DNA from: Piscicola geometra
Lineage: Eukaryota; Annelida; Clitellata; Hirudinida; Piscicolidae
Assembly: GCA_943735955.1 (NCBI GenBank)
Contig: OX030970.1
Location: 6,195,624-6,259,623 of the forward strand
DNA: 64,000 bases
Direction of reading: 5' to 3'
The stretch's first letter is position 1. The number at the start of each line of letters is the position of its first letter. The notes under the pieces were generated by a model that had not been told where the DNA came from, made no database searches, and worked only from the letters and a program-made list of their open reading frames with translations. The translations under genes and the position numbers were made by a program. Positions 8,992 through 19,829 of the stretch are shown piece after piece.

Positions 8992-11900
8992 ATGGAGATT
9001 CCAGCTCTCCGTATTGCAAGCTGGAACGTACGTACTATGCGCACTGGACTGAGTGATGACCTTTGTGAGATTGGAAACCTTCACAAGACTGCAGTCATTG
9101 ATCATGAGCTGCACAGACTAAACATTGATGTTGCAGCCCTACAGGAAACGCGTCTTCCAGAGTCTGGATCCTTGAAGGAGGAACACTACACGTTCTTTTG
9201 GCAGGGAAAAGGAGAAGAGGAGACCAAGGAACACGGAGTCAGCTTCACCATCAAGAACACCCTGCTTTGTATGTCCGAACCTCCTTCCCGCGGCACAGAG
9301 AGAATCCTCACTCTAAGCCTTCTCACAGCATCTGGTTTTGCTAATCTCTTGTGCATCTATGCACCGACCATGCAAGCCAGCACTGAGACTAAAGATCAAT
9401 TCTACGAACAACTAAGCAGCGTTGTTGCCACAGTCCCTGCCTCCGAACACCTCTACCTTCTGGGAGATTTTAACGCCCGTGTTGGCTCTGACCACGACTC
9501 ATGACCAGATGTGCTGGGTCACCATGGCATCAGGAAAATGAACAAAAACGGCCAGAGACTACTCGAATTATGTTGCTACCACAACCTGTGTGTGACAAAC
9601 ACATACTTCCAGAGCAAAGCATGTCACAAGGTGTCCTGGAAACATCCAAGATCAAATCATTGGCATCAGCTGGACTTGATCATCACCAGGCACAACTCTT
9701 TGAACAACGGTCGCAGAACCAGAGCTTACCATAGCGCCGATTGCGATACAGACCACTCTCTGATCGCGTCAAAGATGAAGTTGCGCCCCAAGAGGCTCCA
9801 CCTCTCCAAGAAGAAATGCCAGTCGAAAATCAACACCTATCAGACCACCCATCAGGCCAAGAACCAGGAATTCATAGATCGGCTGGGGGAGCTGCAACAC
9901 TGCGACCAAGAGCCTAATGCGGAAGTCAGATGGAACTCGCTCCGGAATACCATCTTCAGAACTGCTTTACTCACGTATGGTAAAAAGGAACCAAAACACC
10001 GATTGGTTCGAAGCGAATGCGGCAGATCTTGAGCCTGTCATTGACGCCAAGAGAAAGGCACTGATTGAATACAAACGCGACCCGAGTCAGTCCACCTTCG
10101 AAGAGTTGAAAGCTGCCCGAAGAAAGGCCCAGCAGACGGCTCGACGCTGCGCAAATGACTATTGGCTTCAACTGGCGAATAGCATCCAACAAGCGTCAGA
10201 AGCTGGCAACGTAAGGAGCATGTATGAAGGCATCAAAAAAGCAACAGGCAAGTCAGCAAAGAAGACTGCACCCTTAAAGTCCAAATCAGGAGAGACCATC
10301 ACAGACAAAGACAAGCAAATGGCAAGGTGGGTCGAACACTATCTGAAACTTTATTCCAAAGAAAACTCTGTGACTCAGATAGCACTGGACGCTATTGAAG
10401 ACTTGCCAGTCTTGGAAGAGCTGGATGTCGAGCCGACCATGGACGAACTCAGCAAAGCTATTGATGCCTTAAAGAGTGGAAAAGCACCAGGAGACGATGG
10501 CATCCCACTAGAAATAATCAAATGCGGTAAACCGTCTCTACTAGAACCACTTCACAAGCTCCTTTGCCTATGTTGGAGAGAAGGTAGAGTTCCACAGGAC
10601 ATGCGCAATGCTAAGATTGTCACCCTGTATAAGAACAAGGGCGACCTCAGCGACTGCAACAACTACAGGGGCATCTCACTGCTTAGCGTCGTGGGTAAAG
10701 CTTTCGCACGCGTTGTCCTCAACCGTCTCCAAGTCCTAGCAAGTCGTGTGTATCCTGAATCGCAATGCGGCTTCAGATCAGGAAGATCCACAATCGACAT
10801 GATCTTCTCCGTGCGTCAGCTCCAGGAAAAGTGCCGAGAGCAGCGGATGCCGTTGTATATCGCCTTTATCGACCTAACTAAGGCATTCGACCTTGTAAGC
10901 AGGAACGGCCTATTTCGGCTACTCAAGAAGATCGGCTGTCCACCTCGGATGCTCAACATTACAACTTCTTATCACGAAAACACGCAAGGTGTGGTCAGCT
11001 ACGATGGAGAGACCTCAGAATCCTTCATAATCAAGAGTGGGGTCAAACAGGGTTGTGTGCTAGCGCCTACATTATTCGGTATCTTCTTCTCGATGCTGTT
11101 GAACTTTGCATTTAAAGAGTCTGCCGAAGGTGTCCATTTACACACCAGAAGTGACGGGAAACTGCTGAACATGGCACGCCTAAGAGCAAAGACAAAAATT
11201 CGCACTGTCTTCATCAGAGACATGCTGTTCGCTGATGATGCGGCCCTGGTGTCACACACGGAAGAACACCTTCAGCAGCTGATGAATTGCTTTGCTCAGG
11301 CTTGCAGGGAATTCGGTTTGACCATCAGTATCAAAAAAACCAACAGCATGGGTCAAGACATTCCTGTTCCACCCTCAATCACAATCGACAATCAGGTGCT
11401 GGAGGCCACTGACTAGTTCACATACTTGGGTTCCGTCCTTACTAGCAGCCTATCCCTCGACATTGAGATTGACAAGAGGCTCGCCAAAGCAGCCAGCGTC
11501 ATGGCCAGATTGAGCAAACGTGTATGGACCAACAACCAACTGACACGAAACACCAAGCTCAAAGTGTACCAGGCATGCGTTCTCAGCACTCTGTTGTATG
11601 GCAGCGAAACCTGGACCACCTATGCCAGGCAAGAGGATCGTCTCGAAAGCTTTCATCTTCGCTGTCTCTGACGCATCCTTGGCATAAGATGGCAAGACAA
11701 AGTCACCAACACAGCCGTACTCAATCAAGCCAACTCATTCAGCATACACCTCCTTCTATGCCAAAGACGTTTACGCTGGCTGGGTCACGTGCGTAGAATG
11801 GAAGAAGGTCGCATACCCAAGGACATCCTCTATGGCGAGCTGGCTACAGGACAACGTCCAGTTGGTCGCCCGCAACTACGCTTCAAAGACGTCTGCAAAC

Positions 11901-12205
11901 GCGACCTCAGACTTACGGGTATCGACCCTGGCAGATGGGAAGAGCTAGCCGATGACCGGAAGGGGTGGCGCCAGACTGTCCACAAAGGCATCAAAAAGGG
12001 CGAGGAAGAACGCAGGCAACATCTAGAATCCCGAAGGCAAAGAAGAAAGATGAGGCAGCAGAATCAGGCTCTCGATCTTTCATCCGACTTCACCTGCAGC
12101 CGCTGCAGCAGAGACTGTCGATCCAGGATCGGTCTGCTGAGCCACTCTAGAAGCTGCCGCCTAAGAACACATCAGAGCGCTATCATCATCTCACGAGATG
12201 GATGA
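8992..12205 (+). pseudogene. RTE-like LINE copy 1: endonuclease, reverse transcriptase and C-terminal zinc finger (near full length, inactivated)
   Basis: This encodes the single polyprotein of a non-LTR retrotransposon. The order is APE-type endonuclease (ASWNVRTMR, LQETRLP, LLGDFNARVG, then DTDHSLI), reverse transcriptase (GKAPGDDGIP, NYRGISLLSVVGKA, FRSGRSTIDMIFSVRQ, AFIDLTKAFD, GVKQGCVLAPTLFG, catalytic LFADDAAL), a C-terminal region (YLGSVLTSSLSLD, LLYGSETWT, RLRWLGHV) and a terminal C-x2-C-x12-H-x3-C finger (CSRCSRDC...HSRSC). It is broken by TGA near 9502, a frameshift near 9985-9995, TAG at 11414-11416 and TGA at 11669-11671. The last two are private to this copy: the copy at 19830-21310 has AAG and CGA there. 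The clade is probably RTE or a near relative. Confidence 0.92.
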
Positions 12206-12660
12206 ATGCCAACCAACAACCAACCAACCGAAGGCCTGAAACTGTAGCGTGAGCAGTGGTCTAGGTATGTCTACCTATGCACGTGAAGACTGGCATCGGC
12301 GGACGGAGCGGAAGAACCACTAGATGGTCAACGGTCAAGAAGGCGATTCTCAGCAAAGATTTGTGGAACGCTAAGGGCATGACGAGACATGAAGAACATC
12401 ATGGCCATCCACTGCACCCGTTTCCATCTCCAGCCATCTCGACTCTGTCTTGCTACTGGATCAAGATGGTCTCGGGCGAGAGAGTGAGATCGACGAACTG
12501 CGCAACTCTTTCTCACTTTAATCCAATTCATCGCGCAAGTCACTTTTAGTCATTCATTCACCTCATTTGACAAGTCCTGTGGCGACAGGCAAGCGACGAA
12601 GCGGCAGGTGTGGGTACACTGGGATGCACTGCTCACTTCCTGGCAAGAGGAAGGGGCTAA
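12206..12660 (+). mobile_element. 3' region of LINE copy 1 and flanking LINE-like sequence
   Basis: GC-rich non-coding sequence after the LINE stop. The exact 3' end is not clear. From about 12580 the sequence probably belongs to the leader of the next LINE fragment (see 12661-12795). Confidence 0.45.
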
Positions 12661-13627
<967 letters not shown>

Positions 13628-13729
13628 AATAAAATAGTGGAAGTTGATAAAAAAGGGATAGTTTTCATTGAGGCCATAATATAAGACCACTGAAGGCTTT
13701 GCCATGAGTCTTTGTAGTCTCTATGTCTA

Positions 13730-13842
13730 TTACACAAATGACTGTGAGAAGTGGGGCAAAGCATTAAGAGACTGCACGGGATTGAGGCAGCGATGGTGGA
13801 CGCAGCATGGGCCTGGACAGCACATCTGACAGGGCGGTGCAG
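13730..13842 (-). CDS. Candidate exon encoding a six-cysteine secreted or ectodomain peptide
   Basis: On the minus strand, a strong acceptor (tttatttccgcccag, AG at 13844-13843) opens a frame of 36 residues ending in TAA (13732-13730). It contains six Cys in the pattern C-x2-CC-x3-CC-x4-C within a Pro-rich context (PPCQMCCPGPCC). The phase accepts exactly the one base left by the donor of the signal-peptide exon at 14290-14347. The two together would encode a precursor of about 56 residues. Paired-Cys spacing of this kind is seen in Shisa-like/STMC6 ectodomains and in many unrelated Cys-rich peptides, so no family is claimed. It could also splice on, in place of stopping here, to the TM exon at 8000-8180, but no donor with a fitting phase stands out. 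A longer alternative frame (109 aa) overlaps and seems less protein-like. Confidence 0.42.
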
Positions 13843-14289
13843 CTGGGCGGAAATAAACTCCTCTGACAACAATTCCGAATTAGAACAATAACAAAAGGGC
13901 AGCAACATTCGAGGTGGAGGAGGCTGGCAGCTCGTTGACACAATTATCCCCATGCTGAGTTATAAGAACAGCAATAACAGCATCGTATCCGAGTTAAAAC
14001 AGCAACAGGTTGGAGATGAAGAAAGCAGAAATGAGGAAAGGAAATGTTAAAACGCTGAATTTCTTTGCAGAATGTCAGTTTATACTTTTTTATAGAAAAA
14101 ACTTTAATTTATAATTTTATTTTGTTAGATATCTTTTAAAGTGATTTTTCGTTTTAGAATGTAAATCACATTTCTTTATAAAGTAATTCAGCCTTTTACC
14201 TTCCCTTTTTGCAATATCTGCTTTCTTCATTTATGTTTTTTATATACAACCAAAGCAACAACAAAAACAACAACACATATACTAGGCAC
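13843..14289 (-). other. Candidate intron of the six-cysteine gene
   Basis: A 447-bp interval between a gtgcct donor (14289) and the acceptor at 13843. It contains CAA-rich and AT-rich sequence and a ttctaat branch-like element before a second possible acceptor (ttgttgtcag, about 13857). Confidence 0.38.
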
Positions 14290-14347
14290 TTTGTGAGTCC
14301 ACAATGGTCGACCAGAGGAGCAGGAAGGCGAGCAGGGAGGTCTTCAT
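14290..14347 (-). CDS. Candidate signal-peptide exon (19 residues)
   Basis: ATG at 14347-14345 starts a textbook signal peptide: MKTS, then the hydrophobic core LLAFLLLWSTIV, then a small polar end DSQ. The donor gtgcct follows after one base of the next codon. It is GC-rich within AT-rich surroundings. It is too short to show up in a standard ORF listing. It pairs in phase with the exon at 13730-13842. Confidence 0.48.
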
Positions 14348-14800
14348 TTCCAGAAAACTTGGAGTTCATTTAAAATCAAGTAATCTGCTTTTTAATGATT
14401 ACAAATAATTTTTTTAATTTATATATTTTAACCCTTTGACTAAACTATCAAATTAATAAATTTTAATATATTTTGATGATAGAGATGGCAACGGATACCC
14501 GATTAAAGCAGGAATGAAGTATATTTTTTGATACTTAGTTTCCATAATTTTTTTGAAAAGTAAAAATAGTAAAGCTGTTCTACGATTGGCAATTTTAATC
14601 GCCGTTCATCGAACGATAGAAAATTTAAAACCGAAAGTTGATCGCGTTTTAATGCAATATTTTTCGCATATTTGAAATAATATTTTTATTCTTTGAAATT
14701 TCTTTCACAGAAATGTAATAAAAGCTATTGAAGTTTCATCAGAATTTATTTTAAAAAGAAATCCACATTTGAAAAAAAAGAATCCATAAAGGATAAAATG
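14348..14800. other. AT-rich DNA with possible hAT terminus
   Basis: I see no gene. 'gatggcaacggataccc' at about 14484 resembles 'gatggcaacgggtgccc' at about 18206. These may be the ends of related hAT-type elements. 'agctgttctacga' near 14573 resembles 'ctgttccac' (minus strand, about 17098) in the same repeat family. Confidence 0.35.
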
Positions 14801-14814
14801 CAATTATCACACAT

Positions 14815-15080
14815 TCTTTTTGAGCCAGTTACTCAAGCAAAAAAGTTTTTCTACATGTGCTTTGACAAGCTGAATAGACGTTCACATGGAATTCTAATTG
14901 TCACTTTTTTCATTTGCGCCTTTGCGTATTTTTTACCGCCGAGAAGTTCTGTTGCTAATCTAGAAGGAATGAAAAGTTTATTGATGAAATGCACTTTTTC
15001 CCATTCGTTTGTGACAGAAAATGAAGAGTGTCTTTGTGTTCACTTGCTGACAATGTGACTAACACAGCAAAAACAGTTTA
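14815..15080 (-). pseudogene. hAT transposase remnant, inverted copy of 17190-17890
   Basis: The segment at 14815-14905 on the minus strand matches the sequence coding the CERLFSLSG...LVCLSNWL region at 17790-17890, with a deletion of about 35 bp. The segment 14930-15075 matches the reverse complement of about 17190-17330 (cattgtcagcaagtgaaca, aaacgaatg, gcatttcatca). So it is the same element in opposite orientation with a large internal deletion joining its 5' and 3' parts. Confidence 0.72.
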
Positions 15081-15282
15081 ATTTCGCTAAATTTAAATGC
15101 ATTACCATTTTTAAATGTGTTAATTTTTTAAAAATTCATTAAATACAGAAAGTTTATATAATAATACATTGTGAGTAAGTGTAGTAAGGGATAGCTGTCT
15201 AAAACAAAACTATTCTTTTCTTACTTAAATATTCGTATAAAAATAAAAGTTTAAATGTTTAAAAGTGGGGGGAGAGGGATAA

Positions 15283-15386
15283 ACTTTTTAAGTGCGTTTA
15301 AACTTCTTAAATGCGTTTAAACTTCTTAAGTGCGTTTAAACTTTTTAAATACGTTTAAACTTTTTAAATACGTTTAAACTTTTAAC
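15283..15386. repeat. About 19-20-bp tandem repeat, 5 copies
   Basis: The unit resembles gcgtttaaacttcttaagt and drifts to acgtttaaactttttaaat. Each unit carries a GTTTAAAC palindrome or near relative. Confidence 0.9.
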
Positions 15387-15423
15387 AGCATTAATTGATA
15401 AACGCGTTAATGGAAAGTTAACT

Positions 15424-15600
15424 TACCTATCCGACCGGATACCTGCGGGACTCCCGCGGGAACGAGAATGAAAATTAATTTCGGGACGGAAAAAGTCGGG
15501 AACCGGGAATAGGTTTTCGGGACGGGAACGGGAACGGGAATCAACATTCAAATCGGGAACGGGAAAATCGGGAATAAATGTTATTGGGAGTGGGTTCTTT
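15424..15600. repeat. GGGAACGGGA-rich element end
   Basis: Repeated cgggaacggga and cgggacggg motifs begin with ccgaccggatacctgcggga. A similar motif set in the opposite half lies at 16840-17020 (gggttgggaccagg, aacgggacgggacg, ending tgtccgacctct). The two probably delimit one DNA-transposon-like unit, 15424-17020. Confidence 0.5.
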
Positions 15601-15739
15601 AACAATTTTTTTCCAGTAAACTTCGAAGTATTGAAATCTCTATTTCATTGATACTCCGTACTTAAAATAAGTATTACATGCAATGGAAATGTATAACGAA
15701 GCCACCACTGCCAATGTCAAAATCTCCAACATTACATTT

Positions 15740-16480
15740 GAAGTTGTTATGGCGAGTTCAAATATTAGAGATTAGAAAAAATGGGTGATGATGAAAACTT
15801 GTCAGATGAAATCAAAATGGTCAGTTATATTATTTTCTTTTTATAAATTCATACTTTGAATTTGAATGATTAATTTCCAGTTGAATGCTCAGTTGATCAT
15901 TTTGACAAAAGAAAAGGTGCCCATTGATCTTATTCATATGGCAGCATGTCTGTTGCATCCTCCAATATAAAAGAATAATAGGAAAAGAGTTTGGGATAGA
16001 AAAGAAATAAATACCAAGACATTTATTAAAGAAAATTTAATTTCATTTTGTTCAGCCAGACCAAGCTGCAGTGCCGTTGAGAAAAAAAAACAAATGATGG
16101 TTATGTTTGTTTTTATAACGTAAAAATTATAATAAAGTTTCTATACTATCAAATTATACGAATGATTTTGTTTGTGCAGTTGTGGAGAATAAGAATGTTT
16201 TCAAAAAACATATTTCTAAAAATATTGAGGAATTAGTAATAATGAACGATGGAAAAAATTCAGAAGAGGATGAATTGTAAAAATATTCACATACGTCCCA
16301 CCAAAATTAAAGATTATAAAGATTTTTATTTTATTGAAGTAAAATGAACAATTTTCCAATACAACAAGAAGTAGCAAAATTTTGATTAGTACACCTGCAA
16401 GTACCTGTGAACGGAATTTTTCAAAATGTCGTAGTTTAACTTCAGACCCAAGCTCATTTGAAACCTAAAACTCTTGACGG
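15740..16480 (+). pseudogene. hAT transposase remnant, second lineage
   Basis: The segment reads through multiple stops and frameshifts. A recognisable stretch LNAQLIILTKEKVPIDLIHM occurs around 15880-15945. The end around 16390-16470 reads STPASTCERNFSKCRSL, the hAT C-terminal motif usually 'S..SERLFS/CERxFS'. A homologous, oppositely oriented copy of the latter half is at 30050-30310. This lineage differs from the one at 17635-17904. Confidence 0.6.
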
Positions 16481-16564
16481 TGTAGCCCATGTGAAAAGCA
16501 AAAAAGACTCAAAAACAACGACTAACTTCAATACTTTCATTTCAATAAATATTTGAAATTTAAA

Positions 16565-16767
16565 TTTGAGTGGGTGAACGGGTAGCTGAGTCGGCAACGA
16601 CTCTCGCCTTAACCAACAATGAAAGGTCCTAGGTTCAAGTGCAACCAATGCCCTAGTAACCCAAAGACGCAAATGCAAATATGCAGCCTAAGTGGCCTGG
16701 AAGCCCGTTTGGATTATACGCCACTATAATAATGCTCGTCATTATTATATTATTATTATTATTATTA
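16565..16767 (+). mobile_element. tRNA-derived SINE, family A, copy 2 (better preserved)
   Basis: The head has an A box tagctgagtcgg that fits the pol III consensus and a B-box-like ggttcaagtgc about 45 bp downstream. A tRNA-unrelated body follows (acccaaagacgcaaatg, cctaagtggcctggaagccc, attatacgcca), then a tail cattattat with ATT triplets. It is inserted in the hAT-like unit 15424-17020, which makes it younger than that unit. Confidence 0.85.
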
Positions 16768-16839
16768 AATCGTGTTTTTTTCTTTAAAAAAATTAATATT
16801 CTCTGACTTTCAAAAAATAAATTTAAGAAATGTTAGGAC

Positions 16840-17020
16840 TAGCAAGTTTGGGACCAGTGAATATGGCAGCGAAAATGAATGGAAAAACAATTTTTTTCGG
16901 GAATGGGTTGGGACCAGGTCAAAAAAGTTCTGGAATGGGATGAGAAGAGAATCAAAATTCTAATGACCCATCGGAAACGGGACGGGACGAGAATGAAAAA
17001 TCGCCCATGTCCGACCTCTA
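16840..17020. repeat. GGGA-rich right end of the hAT-like unit
   Basis: It contains gggaatgggttgggacc and aaacgggacgggacgaga and ends in cccatgtccgacctct. It pairs with 15424-15600 as the opposite end. Confidence 0.45.
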
Positions 17021-17029
17021 ACTTGAACT

Positions 17030-17634
17030 AAAGCACAGCTCTAGTTTAAAATTTTCAGTCATTCGATTAACGGCAATTAATTTTTTAACCGTGGAACAGC
17101 TCTATTATCATTATACCGCGTTAATCAATTAACGACCGTTAACATTTTTAACGCATAAAAAAATTATCGTGTATAACAATTGTTTTTTGCTGTTTTGGTT
17201 GCATTGTCAGCAAGTGAACAGAAAAACAAATAATTTACAGTCAACAAACGAATGAGAAAAATTGCATTTCATCAAAAAACTTTTCATTTCTTGAAGATTT
17301 GCAACAAAACTTCTAAGGGGTGAAAAATAATAGAAATTTTCAAAAGTGTTACTCGCAATTTGACCCTTTACACAAAAAATATGCACTTCAGAAGATGATC
17401 CAGCCTATGTCATTCGTTTCACACACAAAATGTTTTCCCAACTTGGAGCAAAGAATGATTAATCAGAATATTTAATGGTCAAGAATGTTCATATCATAAG
17501 ACTCCCGAATTAAAAATTGAAAATGCGTTAAAGAAACTATAAAAATAAAAAAAACTTCAAAAACTATTCAGTCTTCACCAAACAAGCGACTACAAACATA
17601 TGTAACTTCAGATTCTGAAGATGAAGATACTTCA
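17030..17634 (+). mobile_element. 5' part of a deleted hAT element
   Basis: AT-rich sequence containing blocks shared with the inverted copy at 14930-15080 (cattgtcagcaagtgaaca at about 17203). The upstream part (17040-17160) has several gttaa/ttaac runs that can pair. It probably includes the element terminus. No intact transposase N-terminus is seen. Confidence 0.5.
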
Positions 17635-17904
17635 ATGATTACCAAGTCAATAATTAAACGTTATAAAAAAGAATCTGAGGTAGGCTTTGAGAGTTGTCCT
17701 CTTGTTTGGTGGCAACAACACGAAGGGGCATATCCGACTCTTGCGAAACTGGCAAGAAAGTACTTGTCATCTGCAAGTATAGTTCCATGTGAACGTCTAT
17801 TCAGCTTGTCAGGACACATAGTTAGCAAAAAAAGAGTCTCTTTAGATCCAACTAATGTTGAAAAACTTGTTTGCTTGAGTAACTGGCTCAAAAATGATGT
17901 TTGA
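17635..17904 (+). pseudogene. hAT transposase C-terminal (dimerisation) domain, ZBED1-like
   Basis: An 89-codon frame reads VWWQQHEGAYPTLAKLARKY, then SSASIVPCERLFSLSGHIVS, then KKRVSLDPTNVEKLVCL, ending SNWLKNDV. This is the classic hAT C-terminal dimerisation domain. It ends in a proper stop, but no DDE-bearing upstream domain is present, so the copy is truncated. The lineage is distinct from the ZMYM1-like and the GTF2IRD2/ZBED5-like fragments elsewhere in the window. Confidence 0.88.
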
Positions 17905-19110
17905 ATTTTTTATCATTTATGGATTCTTTTTTTTTCTCTTTGAAATGTAGATTACCTTTTTTCAATTCTGATAAAATTTTATTACATTTAAAAAGAAAAA
18001 AAATTAAATATTCTTTTATACTAATGTCAAACATGCTAAAAACATTGCGTTGAAATACGATTGACGCACGATTAAAATTTTTATTATTGGTTTTTCTAAT
18101 TATTATTTATTTTATTATTTATGATATTTCAAACATTCTATTATCAAACATTTTAAAGAGTATTTAATTTTTTAAAATATTCAATAACTATGTAAAAGAA
18201 TGGGATGGCAACGGGTGCCCAGGCTCTGAGTTTGGGACCCGTTGCAATTCCTAGTCAAAATACCGTTTTTGGAGCGATTCAGTTTCTCCTGAAATTCACT
18301 GTGTTCTGGCATCTAGAAATGCAGTGAAATATCTTGCGATGACGTTACTTTCTTGAAAAATTCAGTTTTACTTTACTTTACAAGGAGCGTGTAAAATTGC
18401 GCATTGTCAGCAGCAGGACAATGCAAGTCGAGCAAAATGTTGTTTCACTTTAATAGCTGTGAATGAGAGACGACCAACCAGTGCTACCAGCCAATAATAA
18501 ACACTTTTGATTCCCACGATCTATCTTTGAATAGAATTTATTTAGTGAAAAATCAACATTGGATGTTGGAAAACTACAGTATCGGAAAAGTTATGAGCTG
18601 CCTTGCTCAAGCTACCCACATCCACCCAGCCATCGAGTAGTCGTCAGACTTCAACGCAGGCTCAGACCTGAATGGGCCAATTCCGATCGGTTTGATTTAT
18701 GGACTTGTTTTGAAATGAATTGACTTGAGATATTTTATAATTAATGAATTAATAGAATTTGATACCAATTGGACTTAATTGTGAAAACCTATAATATTTT
18801 GTATGATAAATGTTATGGATGTAATTGGAGGGTTTTTTCTAAAATCTATTGAGTAAAAATAAAATAAATTCCTACAGACATTAAAATACTCCTACAACTA
18901 AATCAACGCCAGTAACCCACAATTTCATTTGTAAATAGCAAGAACTCAATCTTAGTTAAGCTATATATTTGAATCTCAGCCTTCATCTCTTAGGTCGTAA
19001 TTGTACTTAAAAGGTTTTGGAAGAAGCTTTCATGCGGTGCCTGTAATGCAATAGATATTCAAACAAAATTCAGATATATAAATGATTCATATTGCAGTTG
19101 AGAGACTTAG
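17905..19110. other. AT-rich intergenic DNA, nothing firm
   Basis: I see no supported gene. 'gatggcaacgggtgccc' with 'gggacccgttgc' near 18205-18250 looks like an imperfect inverted terminus of a hAT-type element. A GC-richer island at 18600-18700 has no convincing frame. Confidence 0.4.
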
Positions 19111-19148
19111 AATAAGGTTTGAGTTGGAAGATTCCTTTTGAGTTTTTG

Positions 19149-19322
19149 TCAACCGAATATGCGGATTGCATTCAATTCTACAATTTCTACATTCAGATCG
19201 TCCGTGTAATCTTGTGCATCTTTGAAAAGTTCTCGATCATTCTCTGTCTTTTCTCGATGATCTTGCAACAGATCCGAAATAATTTGTATTTGTTGACTAG
19301 CTTTCATAATCTCGAAGGACAT
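19149..19322 (-). CDS. Small hypothetical ORF, 57 residues, highly charged
   Basis: ATG at 19322-19320 to TGA at 19151-19149 on the minus strand. The product is rich in Asp, Glu, Lys, Gln and Leu, with helix-forming character (SQQIQIISDLLQDHREKTEN, then DRELFKDAQDY). It is more protein-like than the opposite-strand frame and lies in AT-rich DNA. It may be an exon or a transposon coiled-coil fragment. No family is recognised. Confidence 0.25.
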   Translation of the reverse strand: MSFEIMKASQQIQIISDLLQDHREKTENDRELFKDAQDYTDDLNVEIVELNAIRIFG

Positions 19323-19394
19323 TTATAAAACACTTTTGTTACCCGTTCGAGCATAGCAGATTATTTTTCAATTCAACAGAACGACAATACAGTA

Positions 19395-19545
19395 ATACAC
19401 CCTATTATATGACCCTGGCTAGCAAACGACCAACTTAAGTTTGTGAATTTTTTGAAAACATATTTTTCGCACAACAATGAAATTTTCAGCAAAAGTATTT
19501 TTATAATAAATATTAAGATATACGTTTTAAAATTGAAAAATTCGA
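19395..19545. repeat. Dispersed repeat B, copy 1
   Basis: It matches the reverse complement of 26890-27025: gaccctggctagca / gaccctgtgtagca, accaacttaa, ttcgcacaacaatgaaattt, and attaagatatacgtttt. This is probably a MITE or the end of a decayed transposon. Confidence 0.7.
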
Positions 19546-19583
19546 TTTAGATAAAAAAGATATAATAGTTTAAAGTTTTATTG

Positions 19584-19629
19584 ACATACATGTATGTAAC
19601 AACGTTACATACATGTATGTAACAACGTT
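19584..19629. repeat. Two 23-bp direct copies, each containing palindromes
   Basis: The unit carries the perfect palindrome acatacatgtatgt followed by aacaacgtt and is repeated exactly at 19584-19606 and 19607-19629. A partial third start (acattgtaac) follows. Confidence 0.93.
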
Positions 19630-19829
19630 ACATTGTAACATTTTATGTTACTACAACTAAAACTGGAAATGAAGACATTTCAAAAGAGACATTCTATTTT
19701 AAAACACTTTTTTAAAAATTATTTTAAACTTTTTATCTTTAAAAAAAATTATGTGATGGAAAAAGACATTTACTTCTCTCCTGTCATCGCGCTGGTATGC
19801 TCTTAAGTCACGTCTCTGGCAGCAGCTTC

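Noticed and set aside
8162..9052. Small frames in the LINE leader
   Set aside because: They are not conserved with the homologous leader at 24880-25840, which is interrupted at different points.
8230..12640. Hammerhead-type self-cleaving ribozyme in the LINE
   Set aside because: ctgatga occurs in the LINE family but without the matching GAAA strand and stems.
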